A stretch of DNA of 64,000 nt from Thermomucor indicae-seudaticae (lineage: Eukaryota; Mucoromycota; Mucoromycetes; Mucorales; Lichtheimiaceae). The stretch spans positions 1 to 64,000 of the forward strand of contig JSYX01000004.1 in NCBI GenBank assembly GCA_000787465.1, read 5' to 3'. A program made the translations under genes and the position numbers. Under the pieces are notes generated by a model. It made no database searches and was not told the origin of the DNA. It saw nothing but the letters and a program-made list of their open reading frames with translations. Positions 49,831-60,844 of this stretch are shown one piece after another (positions within the stretch are counted from its first letter, which is position 1; the number at the start of each line of letters is the position of its first letter).

Positions 49831-51698
49831 ATGTTTTCCGAATCCGCTGGTCTTCATTCTCTAGAGATAACACCATCCTTCTTGGAAGGTAAAAACCGTT
49901 AGAGACACTTGCCGAGACATTGCTAACTGATTCACTATCTGCTAGGAAAAGGAGAGAAGGACATGCTTCAGCCCATGACTGTATTGCTATCCGAGCCCTC
50001 AAAACCCGATAACCGTTCGTCGTATTTGTCAAAGGCAGCTAATCACGTTATCTTTGTCATTCATGCAAGTACCGTCTGGGTGCACATTTTTCGCATTATC
50101 ATTCATCGCTCACTCTCTTTTCTGTTTGTCGTGTGAACACAGGGTATCGGACAGGTAATAGCACATCATTGTCGCATTGTGTTCTCCTAGCTCAGTTAAG
50201 CTCACACTCATCGTATATAGCAAACCGAGGAATATGGCATGTTTTCCCGACACAGTAAGTTGATCATAGGAAAAGACAAGCAGCAGCTTTAGGCAAGATT
50301 GAAACTTCTATTCTACGCAGTGAAATCATTAAAAGACACGATGCATCAAGTGCTGCAAGCGCGCAGGCCAGACCAGGATGTTGAAATTGAGCTTATTCCT
50401 ATCGAATGGCACCGCCATATCCATGCCGAAACCGACGCTAATGTGCATCGGATCCTTCCTAAATCTATCCCCACTGTGCGTTTAATCGAAAGTCACTATC
50501 TAGCGGATGTGCTTTACTATTTCTCTAAAGACCGCGGCCAGAGTATTATCAACCATGTCACCCAAATGTTTAACAAGGCCTATCACATTTTCATGGACCA
50601 GCATCCGGGATTCGATGGCAAAGTGGCTATACTCGGATATTCGTAAGGAGAAAGAAGCAGAGAAGGGGCTTTAAGTAAAAGGGAGATTTGCCACCCTAAC
50701 TAGCCAACTACTACTTTTAACTTTTCCTTTAGACTCGGAGGACTTATTTCCTGGGACATTTTGGCACACCAACGCACTGGCTTGGAGCCCATTGAATTGA
50801 ACCAGTTTAGCAAATTCGATGTGCAAGTTCCTAAACTTGACTTTAAACCTGACTATTTGTTTGGCATGGGATGTCCCGTCGCGGGCTTACTCGTTGCACG
50901 CAACCAAGATCCACGCTATTATCATCCAGGACACGATGTCATTTTTGAAAACATTTATCATCCTTTTGATCCATTAGTGAGTAAGAAAGATCGCAACACA
51001 GGTTGTTCTTGCTCTCTCCTTAACTGCCTCCTTCTCTACAGGCTTTTCGCCTGGAGCCCCTCCTGAACCAGGACTTTACTGACAAACCTGCAGTGGCAAT
51101 CGATCGAGCTCTTCCGTCGACGTCGTTTTTATCCATATTTTCTTTCTTTTCTTCTTCTTCAACCAAACCAACAGAAGCCCTGCAACATCGACGCAGCAGC
51201 ATCCTATCGACATCAGTCAATGCACTGCGTCAGTTCTTTTCCCTTGGACAGCCGAGTGAGAAGCAGCAACAGCAGCAAGAACAAGATCTCTTGTACCTGC
51301 AGCAGCAGCAGCGCAGGGCCAGCGAAGGAGACATTTTGGTCCTCAAACGTCAAGAAGAGGCCAAATTTCGACCTCGCTCCAATAGTATGTCGCTTGACCG
51401 TCCTCCAACGCCTTTGCTATCCGAATCCGAAGATGTTTATGATGACAGCTCGTCCTGCGTTTCTTCAACTTCTACGGCAAGTAGTAGTGCCCCTTGTACG
51501 CCCCTGGAATCCGCTTGGCCCACGGTTGAACCCATGATTGCATTGCCAGGAGGACGTCGTTACGATTACGAGCTTGCACCCGAAAATTTCATGGGCATGA
51601 TTTCAAACGAGTATATCCTGGGACTTTCTGCCCATTTTTCGTATTGGACAAACAAGGATATGCTATGGCATATCTTTTGCCGTCTAGAAAACATTTAA
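49831..51698 (+). CDS. DDHD-domain phospholipase (PA-PLA1 type)
   Basis: Seven exons (49831-49888, 49946-50064, 50143-50154, 50221-50254, 50321-50642, 50733-50976, 51042-51698) give 481 residues. Exon 2 ends in VIFVIH, and a 12-base exon supplies GIGQ, together making the family HGIGQ motif. Then IELIPIEWH and the lipase elbow GYSLGG (candidate catalytic Ser, split by an intron). The DDHD part holds DYLFGMGCPVAG, YHPFDPLAFRLEPL, a Gln/Ser-rich insertion, and RYDYELAPENFMG with SAHFSYWTNKDML, where the conserved Asp and His occur. Such enzymes cleave phosphatidic acid and related lipids at sn-1. Intron 2 starts with GC (gcaagt). Compared with animal homologues it lacks N-terminal WWE/SAM regions. 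Confidence 0.88.
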
Positions 51699-51786
51699 TA
51701 CTCTTTTTTGGATGTATATTACTATTATTATTGTTATATATCAAAGGAAAAGAAACAAAGAGAAAAAAGGGATTGTTTGTAGCCAG

Positions 51787-53060
51787 CTACAAGGGTTCAG
51801 ACACGGGCAAAAGTTCGTCCATCATGAAATAATTTGTGGACGCGTGTTGGAGTGTGGCAGGGGAAGAAGATCGAGTGACGGACAAGAGAGGCGGCGCAAT
51901 GCCGTGCTGTTGAGCAGCAGCAGCGGCAGCAGCCACCATGCTCATGTCTTGTTCCTCGAAAAACCCAGAGTCGTTTATGATGGTCGTTGGTTGTGTCTCA
52001 TATGGACTCGGGTGGTTCGGAGCATGCGTAAGTTGATGAAAGAGTGGCCAGTCTCCGGTCGTGGCCGCCAATCCTTGCTGCTGCTGTTGGTGCAATAAAG
52101 AAGCATGATCTTCAGCACAATCATTCGAGGCAGAAAACGGAGAACGAAGCATCATCTGCTGTTGCTGCTGTGCTTGTTCGTGTTGTTGTTGCTGGTGATG
52201 AACTGGAAACAGATAGGCGGCGTCTGAAGTCAGTGGAGGAGGCGTGATAAGGTGATGATGATGTTGGTCAAAGTAAAAGGACTGATCATACATGCAAGCA
52301 CTACTGCTGCTGCTGCTGCTATTCTTGGTTTCAACCATCTTGGTTTTCTTGTTTCCGCTGCTATCAGAAGACAGTGCTCGATGGTGTTTTCCAAGCTTGA
52401 TGTCGTCACTACTGCTACCACCGCGTTGCTGCTGCTGCTGTTTGGGCATACTCCGTTTGCTTCTCGCAATACGCTGCTCACCGCGCAAACGCAGCTGTGC
52501 AAGGATGGACCTAGATTCCTGCACTTCTTGCTCTGTCTTGCGCATCTGGTCCGTCAGCTCAGCTGCGGTGATGACGGGACTTGGTTTCCCTTTATTATTA
52601 CGGGCTGACACCTGTTGTTGATTGGGTATAAAGACTGAGTGGATCAAGGCTCGCTGGGCTTCCAGATCACTCTCGATACGTCTGATCTTGGCTTCCAGAT
52701 TCGACAAGTTATCAATAAACGGGTCCACGTTGGTAGGCTGGGTGTTGCGCGAACGACGGGAACTTGGATAGGCACACAGGACACCCGTCGTCAGACATCG
52801 AGTGCAGTTTGGATGAACGCCATCGCATCGAACCTGCATGCAAATATTAGTCCACGAATCCCCCATTGCCCTTCTTGTTAACTTGCCTTTTTATGGTGGC
52901 ATCGAAAGCAAGCGATTGGCGCCCTAGGTCGTTTCATGGAGGGATGCATCCTTGTCATGGTGTGCGTCTCATCGGCTGGTGACTTGTTGCCACCATTATT
53001 ATCGCCCTTATTATTACTGCTGCTTTGGCATCCATTTGTGGTTGTTGTTGAAGAAGTCAT
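51787..53060 (-). CDS. Zn2Cys6 fungal-type transcription factor
   Basis: Two exons (53060-52887 and 52833-51787) join to 407 residues. The cluster reads CFRCHHKK at the end of exon 1, then VRCDGVHPNCTRCLTTGVLC in exon 2, so the six cysteines are complete only after splicing. A coiled-coil heptad region (LSNLEAKIRRIESDLEAQ) follows and may mediate dimerisation. The rest is Gln-, His- and Ser-rich with no MHR domain. The tail FMMDELLPVSEPL is acidic and hydrophobic, like an activation segment. The intron is 53 bases and begins with GC (gcaagt). It is convergent with the DDHD gene, the stop codons lying about 90 bases apart. Confidence 0.9.
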
Positions 53061-53910
53061 ATTAAAGGACAGGAAAGGGAAAAGAAGGTAGATCTATTTA
53101 CAAACCGATAGACTTAAAACAAAATTACCTTATATACAGGGTCCAGAGACATACGAGTAAGGAGGTTTGGGGGTGGATGAGTTGCATTTATTGCTGCTCC
53201 CTCTCGACCCGCCATGATTCGAACATGCCCAACTAGACAGAAAATACTATCCATTGATCCCTTCTATGCAACCTTCCTTGATCCGCCCCCGTCCTTCTCC
53301 AGATCTAGGGGCTGTGTCCTCTTTCTTTTCTGTTCAATATGGACACGAACAACTGAGCGATAGATGCGCCACGTGTGGACTTTGCGGCACAAAGAACGGC
53401 AAATTACCATGCTGAGATTATTTCATCGTACAGGACATCATTATTTTGATTACCAATGCGATCACCTCTGAAAATCCTTGGTCCAAAGCTGAATGAAGAG
53501 AACGACATCATGTGCATCGTTGTTCTGCTTCGCAGCTATATAAAGACTCTCTAATGCAACGTCAGGAGATCAAATCAAATCAAACCAATGCATAAGTTGC
53601 AGTTGTTGTCTGTCAATGCGCGGGGATTATAGTCCATCACACGTCAGCCCTATGCGGGACTGTCCTGCTCCTCACCCTTTTGCTTCGCTTTCAAAGAGTT
53701 GCTATATTGATACGCATAAAGAAAAACGTGAAAAGAAAAAGGTATGCTAGACGTTTTAAAAACAAGGGAGGAGCAAGAAAAGCGCTGCATGAGTGGACTG
53801 GGAAGTCAGTGGTGTGTAATAGAACGGGTCGAAATCATGTAATAGAAAGAGAAAGATGCTTCAGGGGGGAATGGAATAAGCGAAATGCTTCGTTTGTATA
53901 TCGTCGTTTT
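53061..53910. other. Intergenic region with a TATA-like element
   Basis: A ctatataaag element near 53537 points to the plus strand, but no protein or known RNA was recognised downstream. The open frame at 53680-53931 is basic, lacks motifs and overlaps the Rab 3' end. A T-loop-like ttcgaa near 53217 does not fold into a tRNA. Confidence 0.4.
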
Positions 53911-54911
53911 TTAGCATGCACAGCCGCTTGAGCCTGCGCCAGCCGCATTTCCACCCTCCCGCATCAAGTCAATTCTTGGGTTACCTGCTCCAGGGCCCGC
54001 TCCAGCCCTGGCACCGGGACGGCTATACATGATGTATTCGAGTGGAATGCTCTTGGCTATTCGGAAACCTGTTTAGCCTGTCCTTCTTCCCGATAAACCG
54101 TGTCTGTCACTTACCAATTTCGGTGAAGACATGATCCACGTTAGCACCTGTCTTAGCACTTGCCTCAAAGAACAAGAGACCAGTTTCATTGGCGTAAGCT
54201 GCAGCATCCTCTGTCGGAACCTGTCGACTTGCACCCTCTTCCTCTTCATCCTCTTCTTCTTGCGGCTGTTCACCGTCAACCAGATCCAATTTGTTGCCAA
54301 CCAGCGCAATTACGATATGCGGGTTCGCTTGTCGTTGCAATTCCTTGATCCAGCTCTTGGCTTTATCAAGAGTCGCTGCCTTCGTGACATCATAGACGAC
54401 GACTGCAGCCTGTGCGTTACGATAATACATTGGAGCAAGCGAATGGAAACGTTCCTGTCCAGCTGTATCCCATATCTCAAATTTGATAGTGTGATCACCC
54501 ACGGGCCACTTTTGCGTCAGAAACGCAGCTAGCGCACAAAGAGAGCGAGGCATTTGTTCATTTCAGTCGACTTTGTTGTCGCACTGTAGATGTAGAGTGC
54601 TCACCTCCAATCGTTGGCTCCCGATTCTTTACAAAGTCGTGATTCACGAACCGAAGAACTAGACTTGATTTGCCCACACCGGATTCACCTGCGTTTTCGT
54701 TGCGCAGCGGGTCAGTCAGTGGTCGGACCGAACACTTGTCCTTTTAAAGCGAGAGAAACATACCCAGGAGGACAAGTTTGACTGGCACAGGTTTACTGTT
54801 GTTTGGTAATGGTGTTGTAGTGACGGATGGGGATGATGCCGAAGTATTCACTGCAGGCGAATTAGTAGCAGCAGTTTCATTGTTCAAAGGCTTTGGTGGC
54901 TGTTCGGACAT
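53911..54911 (-). CDS. Rab5-like small GTPase
   Basis: Four exons from the ATG at 54911 encode a Rab of roughly 230 residues. A 45-residue Ser/Thr/Pro-rich extension precedes the G domain. VKLVLLG and ESGVGKSSL (P-loop) are joined by splicing. REPTIGAAFLTQ is the effector region typical of the Rab5 group. [20 protein letters not shown] (switch II), VGNKLDL and EASAKTG are all intact. After GNKLDL an acidic insertion of about 15 residues appears, seldom seen in Rab5. The C-terminus ends in CAC, which fits geranylgeranylation at a CXC motif. Rab5/Ypt5/Vps21 proteins direct early-endosome fusion. Confidence 0.93.
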
Positions 54912-55093
54912 GTTGTAATAAAAGCAGTAAGGGTAAAAAAGGCGGAAAAAACAGGCTTCGAAAAAGCAAAAGGCCCGTTTTGGAACTACACGTCATTTGG
55001 ATCTGTTTCACAGAAAAGGTCATGACTTAACATCGGTTTTCAATCGTTTCATTTCTTCTGCACTCTTCCGTTGTGTTTCGTCGTCTCCGTACT

Positions 55094-55823
55094 ATGCCTT
55101 TGGTGACGAGTGATATGAACTTGGGCGCTGCCTTGAGAAAGGCCAAAATTGTGCCTACAAGTATGTCTAAAGCAATTTGTTTGAATCGATATTCTCCTGA
55201 CACCTTTCTAGTGATAAAAGAAGACTTTCAGCCGTCTGTTATGCTGGATATCAAGTATCCTAAAAGCGGACAGGATGTGGCTCTCGGAAACACAATCAAG
55301 CCGAGTGAAGCATCCGAAGCACCGAACGTGACCATCGTACCTGCCGATGAGGACACGTACTATACGCTCATGATGGTAGATATCGAAAGCAAGGGTCAGA
55401 GAACGCATTGACAAACAGGCTTTTAAACTGATAGGTGGACCCGGACGCCCCGTCTGCTACCGATAACAAATTCAGCCCTTGGCGCCATTGGGTCGTCATC
55501 AATATCCCAGGTATATCTGTGGATGAAGGGAAGAGCTTATACTACAGCCGCTGACCATTCACTGTGTTCAACAAACACTGATAGGGTCGGAGGCAAGTGT
55601 CAATGCTACCTCTCAGCGCCAGGTGTCACCCTATTATGGACCCGCTCCCCCGCGCGGCACTGGTCCACACCGATATATCTTTTTGCTTTACAAGCAAGCG
55701 ACAAAGGATCAGGTCTTTACTGCGCTGAACAACGATGATCGTCGTTGGTTCAACTATGAGGAATATGCTCGTTCGCACAATCTGCAGCTTGTAGGCATCA
55801 ACTTTTTCTACTCTGAGGCTTAA
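55094..55823 (+). CDS. Phosphatidylethanolamine-binding protein (PEBP family)
   Basis: Four exons (55094-55160, 55212-55375, 55435-55510, 55585-55823) give 181 residues, the usual PEBP size. The ligand-pocket signature VDPDAPS opens exon 3, followed by WRHWVVINIPG. Exon 4 contains YYGPAPPRGTGPHRYIFLLYKQ, the second signature. The start at 55094 gives the typical short N-terminus PLVTSDMNLG. Fungal relatives include yeast Tfs1, an inhibitor of carboxypeptidase Y. Whether this protein inhibits a protease or binds lipid is not visible from the sequence. Confidence 0.92.
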
Positions 55824-55947
55824 CGCGAGAAAAGAAAGCAACCAAAAGTTTATATAGAAGAAACACAAAAATAAGAAACAGGTTGGATATTCACTATCGG
55901 AGGGGTTCTTGATGCTAGTAGTAAATGGGTGTATATAACTGTGTGTG

Positions 55948-57959
55948 TCACGAAGACATGCAGGCTGGCTTGTTGCGCTTGTTGTTCTTGTGCCGTTTAA
56001 GAGCATCAAGTCTGTGTATTGTCTTTAGCGCCTTTAAGGGCATTACCCGTAGAAAACCAGCCATACATACCTGGAGAAATCCTTATTGCAACCTAAGCAC
56101 TTGTAAGGCTTCCTCTGTTCGTGCACTTTGGAGTGACGTTTAAGATCATGGTTACGACTGAATGCAGCTTGGCAAAAATCGCATACAAACGGCCTATCGT
56201 CGGTATGGGTCCGGGAATGACTTTTGAGGTTGTAGAGACGTGCAAAGGTTTTTCCACAGTTAGGGAAAAGGCAAGGGTAGACTGTCTGTGTCTGGTTGTT
56301 GATAGTGGTTGTGATCGGAGCGGACGATGCATAGATTGACATGGCGGCTGACTGTGTCTCTGCCAACGCTGGGTTTGATCGCCGCCGTTTACGAGGAGCA
56401 TACGGATGTCGCCCACTGTTAGTCACCCTACGATCAGTGTTGGGAGCTACTTGTGGATTTCCTACAGTAGCCATGGCCGCCACGGCCGCCGCAGCAGCAA
56501 GCGCAACAGCCTGTTCGTTGGCAGACAGATTTGTCAATGCGTTAGGATAAAGAAACGGTACTGATGGATTAACGTTCGTATTGGCACTGGTTTCACTTGC
56601 GTTACTGTTGCTGTTAGCAGTACTTGCATCTGCTGAATTTTGTTGGTGCTGGAGAATTTGCTGGAGATAGAACACGAGAGCAGCGTCAGCGAAGTTGACG
56701 GGCGTTGTTGAGACGGAATTTGGAGGAGGAGAGGATTGGGTGCTCGTGGAAGGCAACACTGCAAGTTCTGTGGATGAGGAGGATGCGGACGTGCTGGCGG
56801 TGGCGGTGGTGCCAGTGGCAGTATTGTTCATTGCGCCCAGTAATGAATGTGATAAAAGTGCTTCAATGGCCTCACCAGTGTTGGTTTCCCGAGCTCGCTC
56901 AGTAATCTTTTGAGCCATGTCAGCCCAGTCCGCGGCATCGAATATCTTTAGCAGCTTATCATCCAATTCTGTCTTTATCGGAGGTGCTGGTTTGGGCGGC
57001 GGAATTGGTTCGTCATCCCCACGTATCTTGCTCTTTAGCCAGTTGGTGTCCACATACTTGGCAGCCAGAGTGTTGTCCCATCTTTGCTTCAATTGTTTGC
57101 CTCGCCTTCCAGGAATAATTGTAGCAATCTCTTTCCATTTCCCGTAACCGAAACGTTTGATCCCTGCTACCAAAAGCTCGTCTTCTTCGGGTGTCCATGG
57201 GCCTCGCTTATAATTATCAGCCGATTCTTCCTCAACGTTCTGACTTCCAGTCGTTTCAGAGGAACTGCGGTTCTTCTGAGCATGCCTGCACAATGTCACG
57301 CTGCCATCCTGCTGCGGATCACTAGTAGGATACTTGTGGAATATGTCACTGCTTTGAGCTAGCCCAAGCAGTTGGAGCGCTGGTTCCATTAGATCGTTAT
57401 TAGCTGTCTCGGGCCTTTTACCCTTCTCGTCTACTTCGCCTCCTGCCGTTGCACTATCTGCATTTTGGCAAAACTGGCTTTGGATCGTCTCTGAAGGGAA
57501 GCGTACTTGTTAGCTTTCTTCTCTTTTTCTTTCATGCCGTCTGCTTTGACATTTACCTGGCTTCACGTTCATTGCACTTGCCACAGCACTTATTAGATCG
57601 ATGTCTCCTCCTGAGCTTTGGTTTTGTTGCTGAGCATGCAACAATGCTGCAGTTATAGCTGGAATGTTCGGCAGAGAGGATACTGCTGGGGACGACGAGC
57701 TCTCCGCATTAGTCGCTGGGGCATGAAACGATGACGAGCTACTAATATATGCCGAAGCAGCGCTTGTACTGGGTGATGGCGCGGCTGTAACATCAACAGC
57801 TGGCCCTTCTTCCGTAATTTCTCGTTTTAAAGGTGATGGCGCCTGCGAAATCTGAGTGAGATTTTGGAACTCGGTGTCTTGTGGGGAATTTGATCGTCGT
57901 TGCTGCTGCTTCCGGCGAAACGCATTAGATGAAGATACAAAAGAATGCACTCGAGCCAT
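55948..57959 (-). CDS. Transcription factor combining a Myb/SANT repeat with C2H2 zinc fingers
   Basis: Three exons (57959-57557, 57490-56071, 56011-55948) give 628 residues. After a Ser/Ala/Gln-rich start, a single Myb repeat reads [22 protein letters not shown] and [14 protein letters not shown] Pro-rich linker and a long Ala/Ser/Asn-rich part follow. Near the C-terminus are two classical fingers, [19 protein letters not shown] with SRTH and [17 protein letters not shown] with SKVH. A third, [10 protein letters not shown] plus LDALKRH in the last exon, lacks its second His. An out-of-frame protein-like stretch upstream (57960-58141) may mean a different first exon. Both DNA-binding units in one protein suggest bipartite recognition. 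The targets are unknown. Confidence 0.85.
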
Positions 57960-58251
57960 GTGGGATTAGCATGGACAGTTAGAGAAAGCAGTTCGTTATA
58001 GTCGACGGCTGAGTGAGAACTAACGGTTTCTGGTATTAAGCGCTCAAAAATGCTGCTGCTATCGCTATAACTTTGGTCCTTTTTTATCAGTTGTGGGGAA
58101 AAACAATCGAGGGGACTATTCGAGTCTGACATAAACATCATGACATGGAAGAGTATAGTTGAGCAAAGAGATACTACATGAGATATGCATCAATTACTGA
58201 TTGTAGTACTGTAAACATTATGAGATTGTGAAGATTCACAGTGATAGTCCT

Positions 58252-58623
58252 TTACTCTATTGAACGCAACAGAGAGAAAACTTGCGGGAACAATGTCTCT
58301 ATCTTTTTTCCTGAAACGATGCGCGCTGAAGTTGTCCGCGTGCGCCGCTTGACGAGGTGTCGAACCGCCGACTTTAGCATCCTATAGCGTTCGCCGGACA
58401 TTCTGATGATCAAGCCGTCTTCCTCCGTATACACTACCATGGTAATGATTCTAAATATGAGCCGCAGGTGAGCCATTACTGAAGGATGTAGCCAATCAAA
58501 GTCAGCTTTGCACTAACCTTGCGCTTCTACGTAGAGACGGCCTTGAAGTAATACTTGGTGAGTGATGCCTATTACGATACCAAGGAGCAGCACTGATGCT
58601 GGTTGGTTGCTAGCTTTGCCCAT
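58252..58623 (-). CDS. Small membrane-anchored protein, unknown
   Basis: Two exons (58623-58518 and 58433-58252) join in frame across an 84-base GT-AG intron to 95 residues. A hydrophobic segment, PASVLLLGIVIGITHQVLL, follows six polar residues and would anchor the protein. The rest is basic, with YRMLKSAVRHLVKRRTR, and ends LRSIE. Exon joining that keeps frame exactly supports a real gene, but no family was recognised. Confidence 0.55.
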
Positions 58624-59298
58624 AGTCACCACTACCTAAGAGTCCAGACGTAGTTGATACCACCCCGGCCAGCCGTGACGACGGGAGGACTTCCTTTACC
58701 GCTTTTACCTTCTAGAGTACCTTGCACGGAAATTACTGACGCGTCGACTCTGTGACAAATTTGTCAGTGATCGTCACTTGGGGAAGAGGCACTTAGGAGA
58801 GCCATTACCAAAGAGTGGGTAACCGCCAGAGATTCATTTTTGAAGACGAACAAAGTAGCACGTATCGCAGCAAATCGGCGACTGATTATTGCAGGGTTAT
58901 TTCTCAAGATTTGCGACGATATACAAAAGATCTTGCGCGAGGAACAGAATGATTTACGCAAGAGACATGAATATTATGCGATACATCGCAAAGACTGCTG
59001 AGATATTCATTAGAAACTCCCTTTAATGCAGACTGATCTGGGTTTCTTTCGAGTTTCGTGAGACCTCAAACATAACACTAAGCTATTAAAGTTGGGCTTT
59101 ATTACTGCAGGAGATCAGCTGATGTCAAAGGACGTCAGGGATTCGAACATCTCAGGCGGCCCCCTTTCACTTGAAGCGGGGAACATTTTCTCATAGGTAT
59201 TTGTTGCTGCGCTGTAAAAAAATTACCAAATCGGGCCCAGCACTACAAAGAGGCCGGGAAACGGATCTTTTCCTGTCACAGCTTGTTCTCTCAACTCA
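58624..59298. other. Intergenic region before the protease gene
   Basis: It is the shared upstream region of the small membrane protein and the protease. A tRNA-like ttcgaa near 59151 lacks matching stems. Nothing else was recognised. Confidence 0.4.
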
Positions 59299-60844
59299 AT
59301 GGTCAAACTATCATTTATCTCCTCCTCTATTCTTTTGCTTGTGGGCTGTGTCAGCGCACTGCCTACCTTGGACTCTTTCTTACCTGAGGCTGGACTGGCT
59401 CCACTCTACGAATCGCCGGACGCTGAGCCCATTTCCGATTCTTACATCGTTGTACTCAAGGACCACGTCAGCGCTGATAAGGCACGGGAACACTGCCACT
59501 GGGTCAGAGACCTGCACAAGCGTGATGCTTTATCTGACTATCTCGATCCCGATATGGCTGCCGGTATCAAGCACACCTACGACACTCCAGGTTTGCGTGG
59601 TTATGCCGGAAAATTCTCACAAGAGACACTCCACCGCATCCGGAGCTCTCCGGAAGTAAGTTTGCATTGAGCGTCATCTCTAACGTTCCTTGTTCTTATC
59701 TTTGCCATCCACTTATAAGGTTGCCTATGTGGAGAAGGACATTAGGATGTACGCTTCTGAGTTGCAGCGCAACGCACCATGGGGACTTTCCCGTATCTCC
59801 CATAGAGAACCTTTATCACTTTGGACATTCAACAAGTACGCCTACAATCCTGACGGTGGCGAGGGCATCAAGGTCTACGTAGTCGACACTGGTATCAATA
59901 TTGACCATGTGGACTTTGAAGGACGAGCTGAATGGGGTGCCACTTTTGCCAGCGACGGCGATTTTGACGGCAATGGACACGGGTCCCATTGTGCTGGTAC
60001 CATTGCTGGTAACCGATTCGGTGTTGCCAAGCAAGCCCGGCCAGTCGCTGTGAAAGTACTGAGCGCCCAAGGTTCCGGATCTAATTCGGAGGTTTTGGCC
60101 GGTATCAACTGGGTTGTGGAACAGCATCAGATTGACGCTGCCGAAGCTAAAAAGGCAGGAAGAAAGTATAAGGGCGCAGTTGCCAACATGAGTCTCGGCG
60201 GTGGCAAGTCCCGTGCACTTGATAGTGCAGTCAACGAGGTATGATGCTTGAGAGATATATAGCTGTCTTGCGCACTCTTTTTAAAAGGAATCGATCTGAT
60301 CACAGGCAGTTCGCAATGGTGTAATTTTCTCTGTCGCAGCCGGAAACGATAACCGAGATGCATGCAAATACTCCCCGGCTGCTGCTGAAGAGGCTATCAC
60401 AGTTGGTGCAACCAATCTGCGTGATGAAAGAGCATATTTCTCCAATTATGGTAAATGCGTCGATGTCTTTGCTCCCGGTAAGAAAGTTTATATATAGGCA
60501 ATGATTGGTTCGGCTACTAACCCGGTGCTTTATAGGTCAAGACATTATGTCCATCTGGAATACTGGCCGTTACAGCACCAACACTATTTCGGGTTCGTTA
60601 TTTCACCCAGCATTCTCTTTATTCAGTGTTCAACTCTATCTGACACTGCTGCCGGTCTTTAGGTACATCCATGGCTGCACCACATGTTGCTGGCCTTGCT
60701 GCGTACTTTTTGAGTTTGGAAGAAGGAGATAACGTGGACCCCAAGATTATCAAGGATAAAATCATTCAAACCAGCACTCGTGGCAAGTTGAAGAACATCC
60801 CGCGAGACACTCCCAACTTGTTGATCTTCAATGACTATGAGTAG
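59299..60844 (+). CDS. PRB1: Subtilisin-like serine protease (cerevisin/proteinase K family)
   Basis: Five exons (59299-59655, 59720-60238, 60306-60477, 60536-60592, 60663-60844) give 428 residues. Residues 1-20 are a signal peptide. An I9 inhibitor prodomain follows ([18 protein letters not shown] to VAYVEKD). The catalytic triad is complete: Asp in VYVVDTGIN, His in [12 protein letters not shown], Ser in [13 protein letters not shown]. The oxyanion Asn lies in FSVAAGNDN. The mature enzyme begins near [10 protein letters not shown]. The length and lack of a C-terminal extension fit vacuolar protease B or a secreted alkaline protease. Localisation is uncertain. Confidence 0.93.

Noticed and set aside
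53208..53290. Possible tRNA on the minus strand (TTCGAAT T-loop)
   Set aside because: The T-stem has a mismatch and no acceptor, D or anticodon arms pair upstream.
53537..53680. Non-coding RNA behind a TATA-like element
   Set aside because: The downstream sequence matches no known snRNA landmarks.
59090..59180. Possible tRNA around a ttcgaa
   Set aside because: The flanking bases do not form a T-stem, and no cloverleaf could be drawn.
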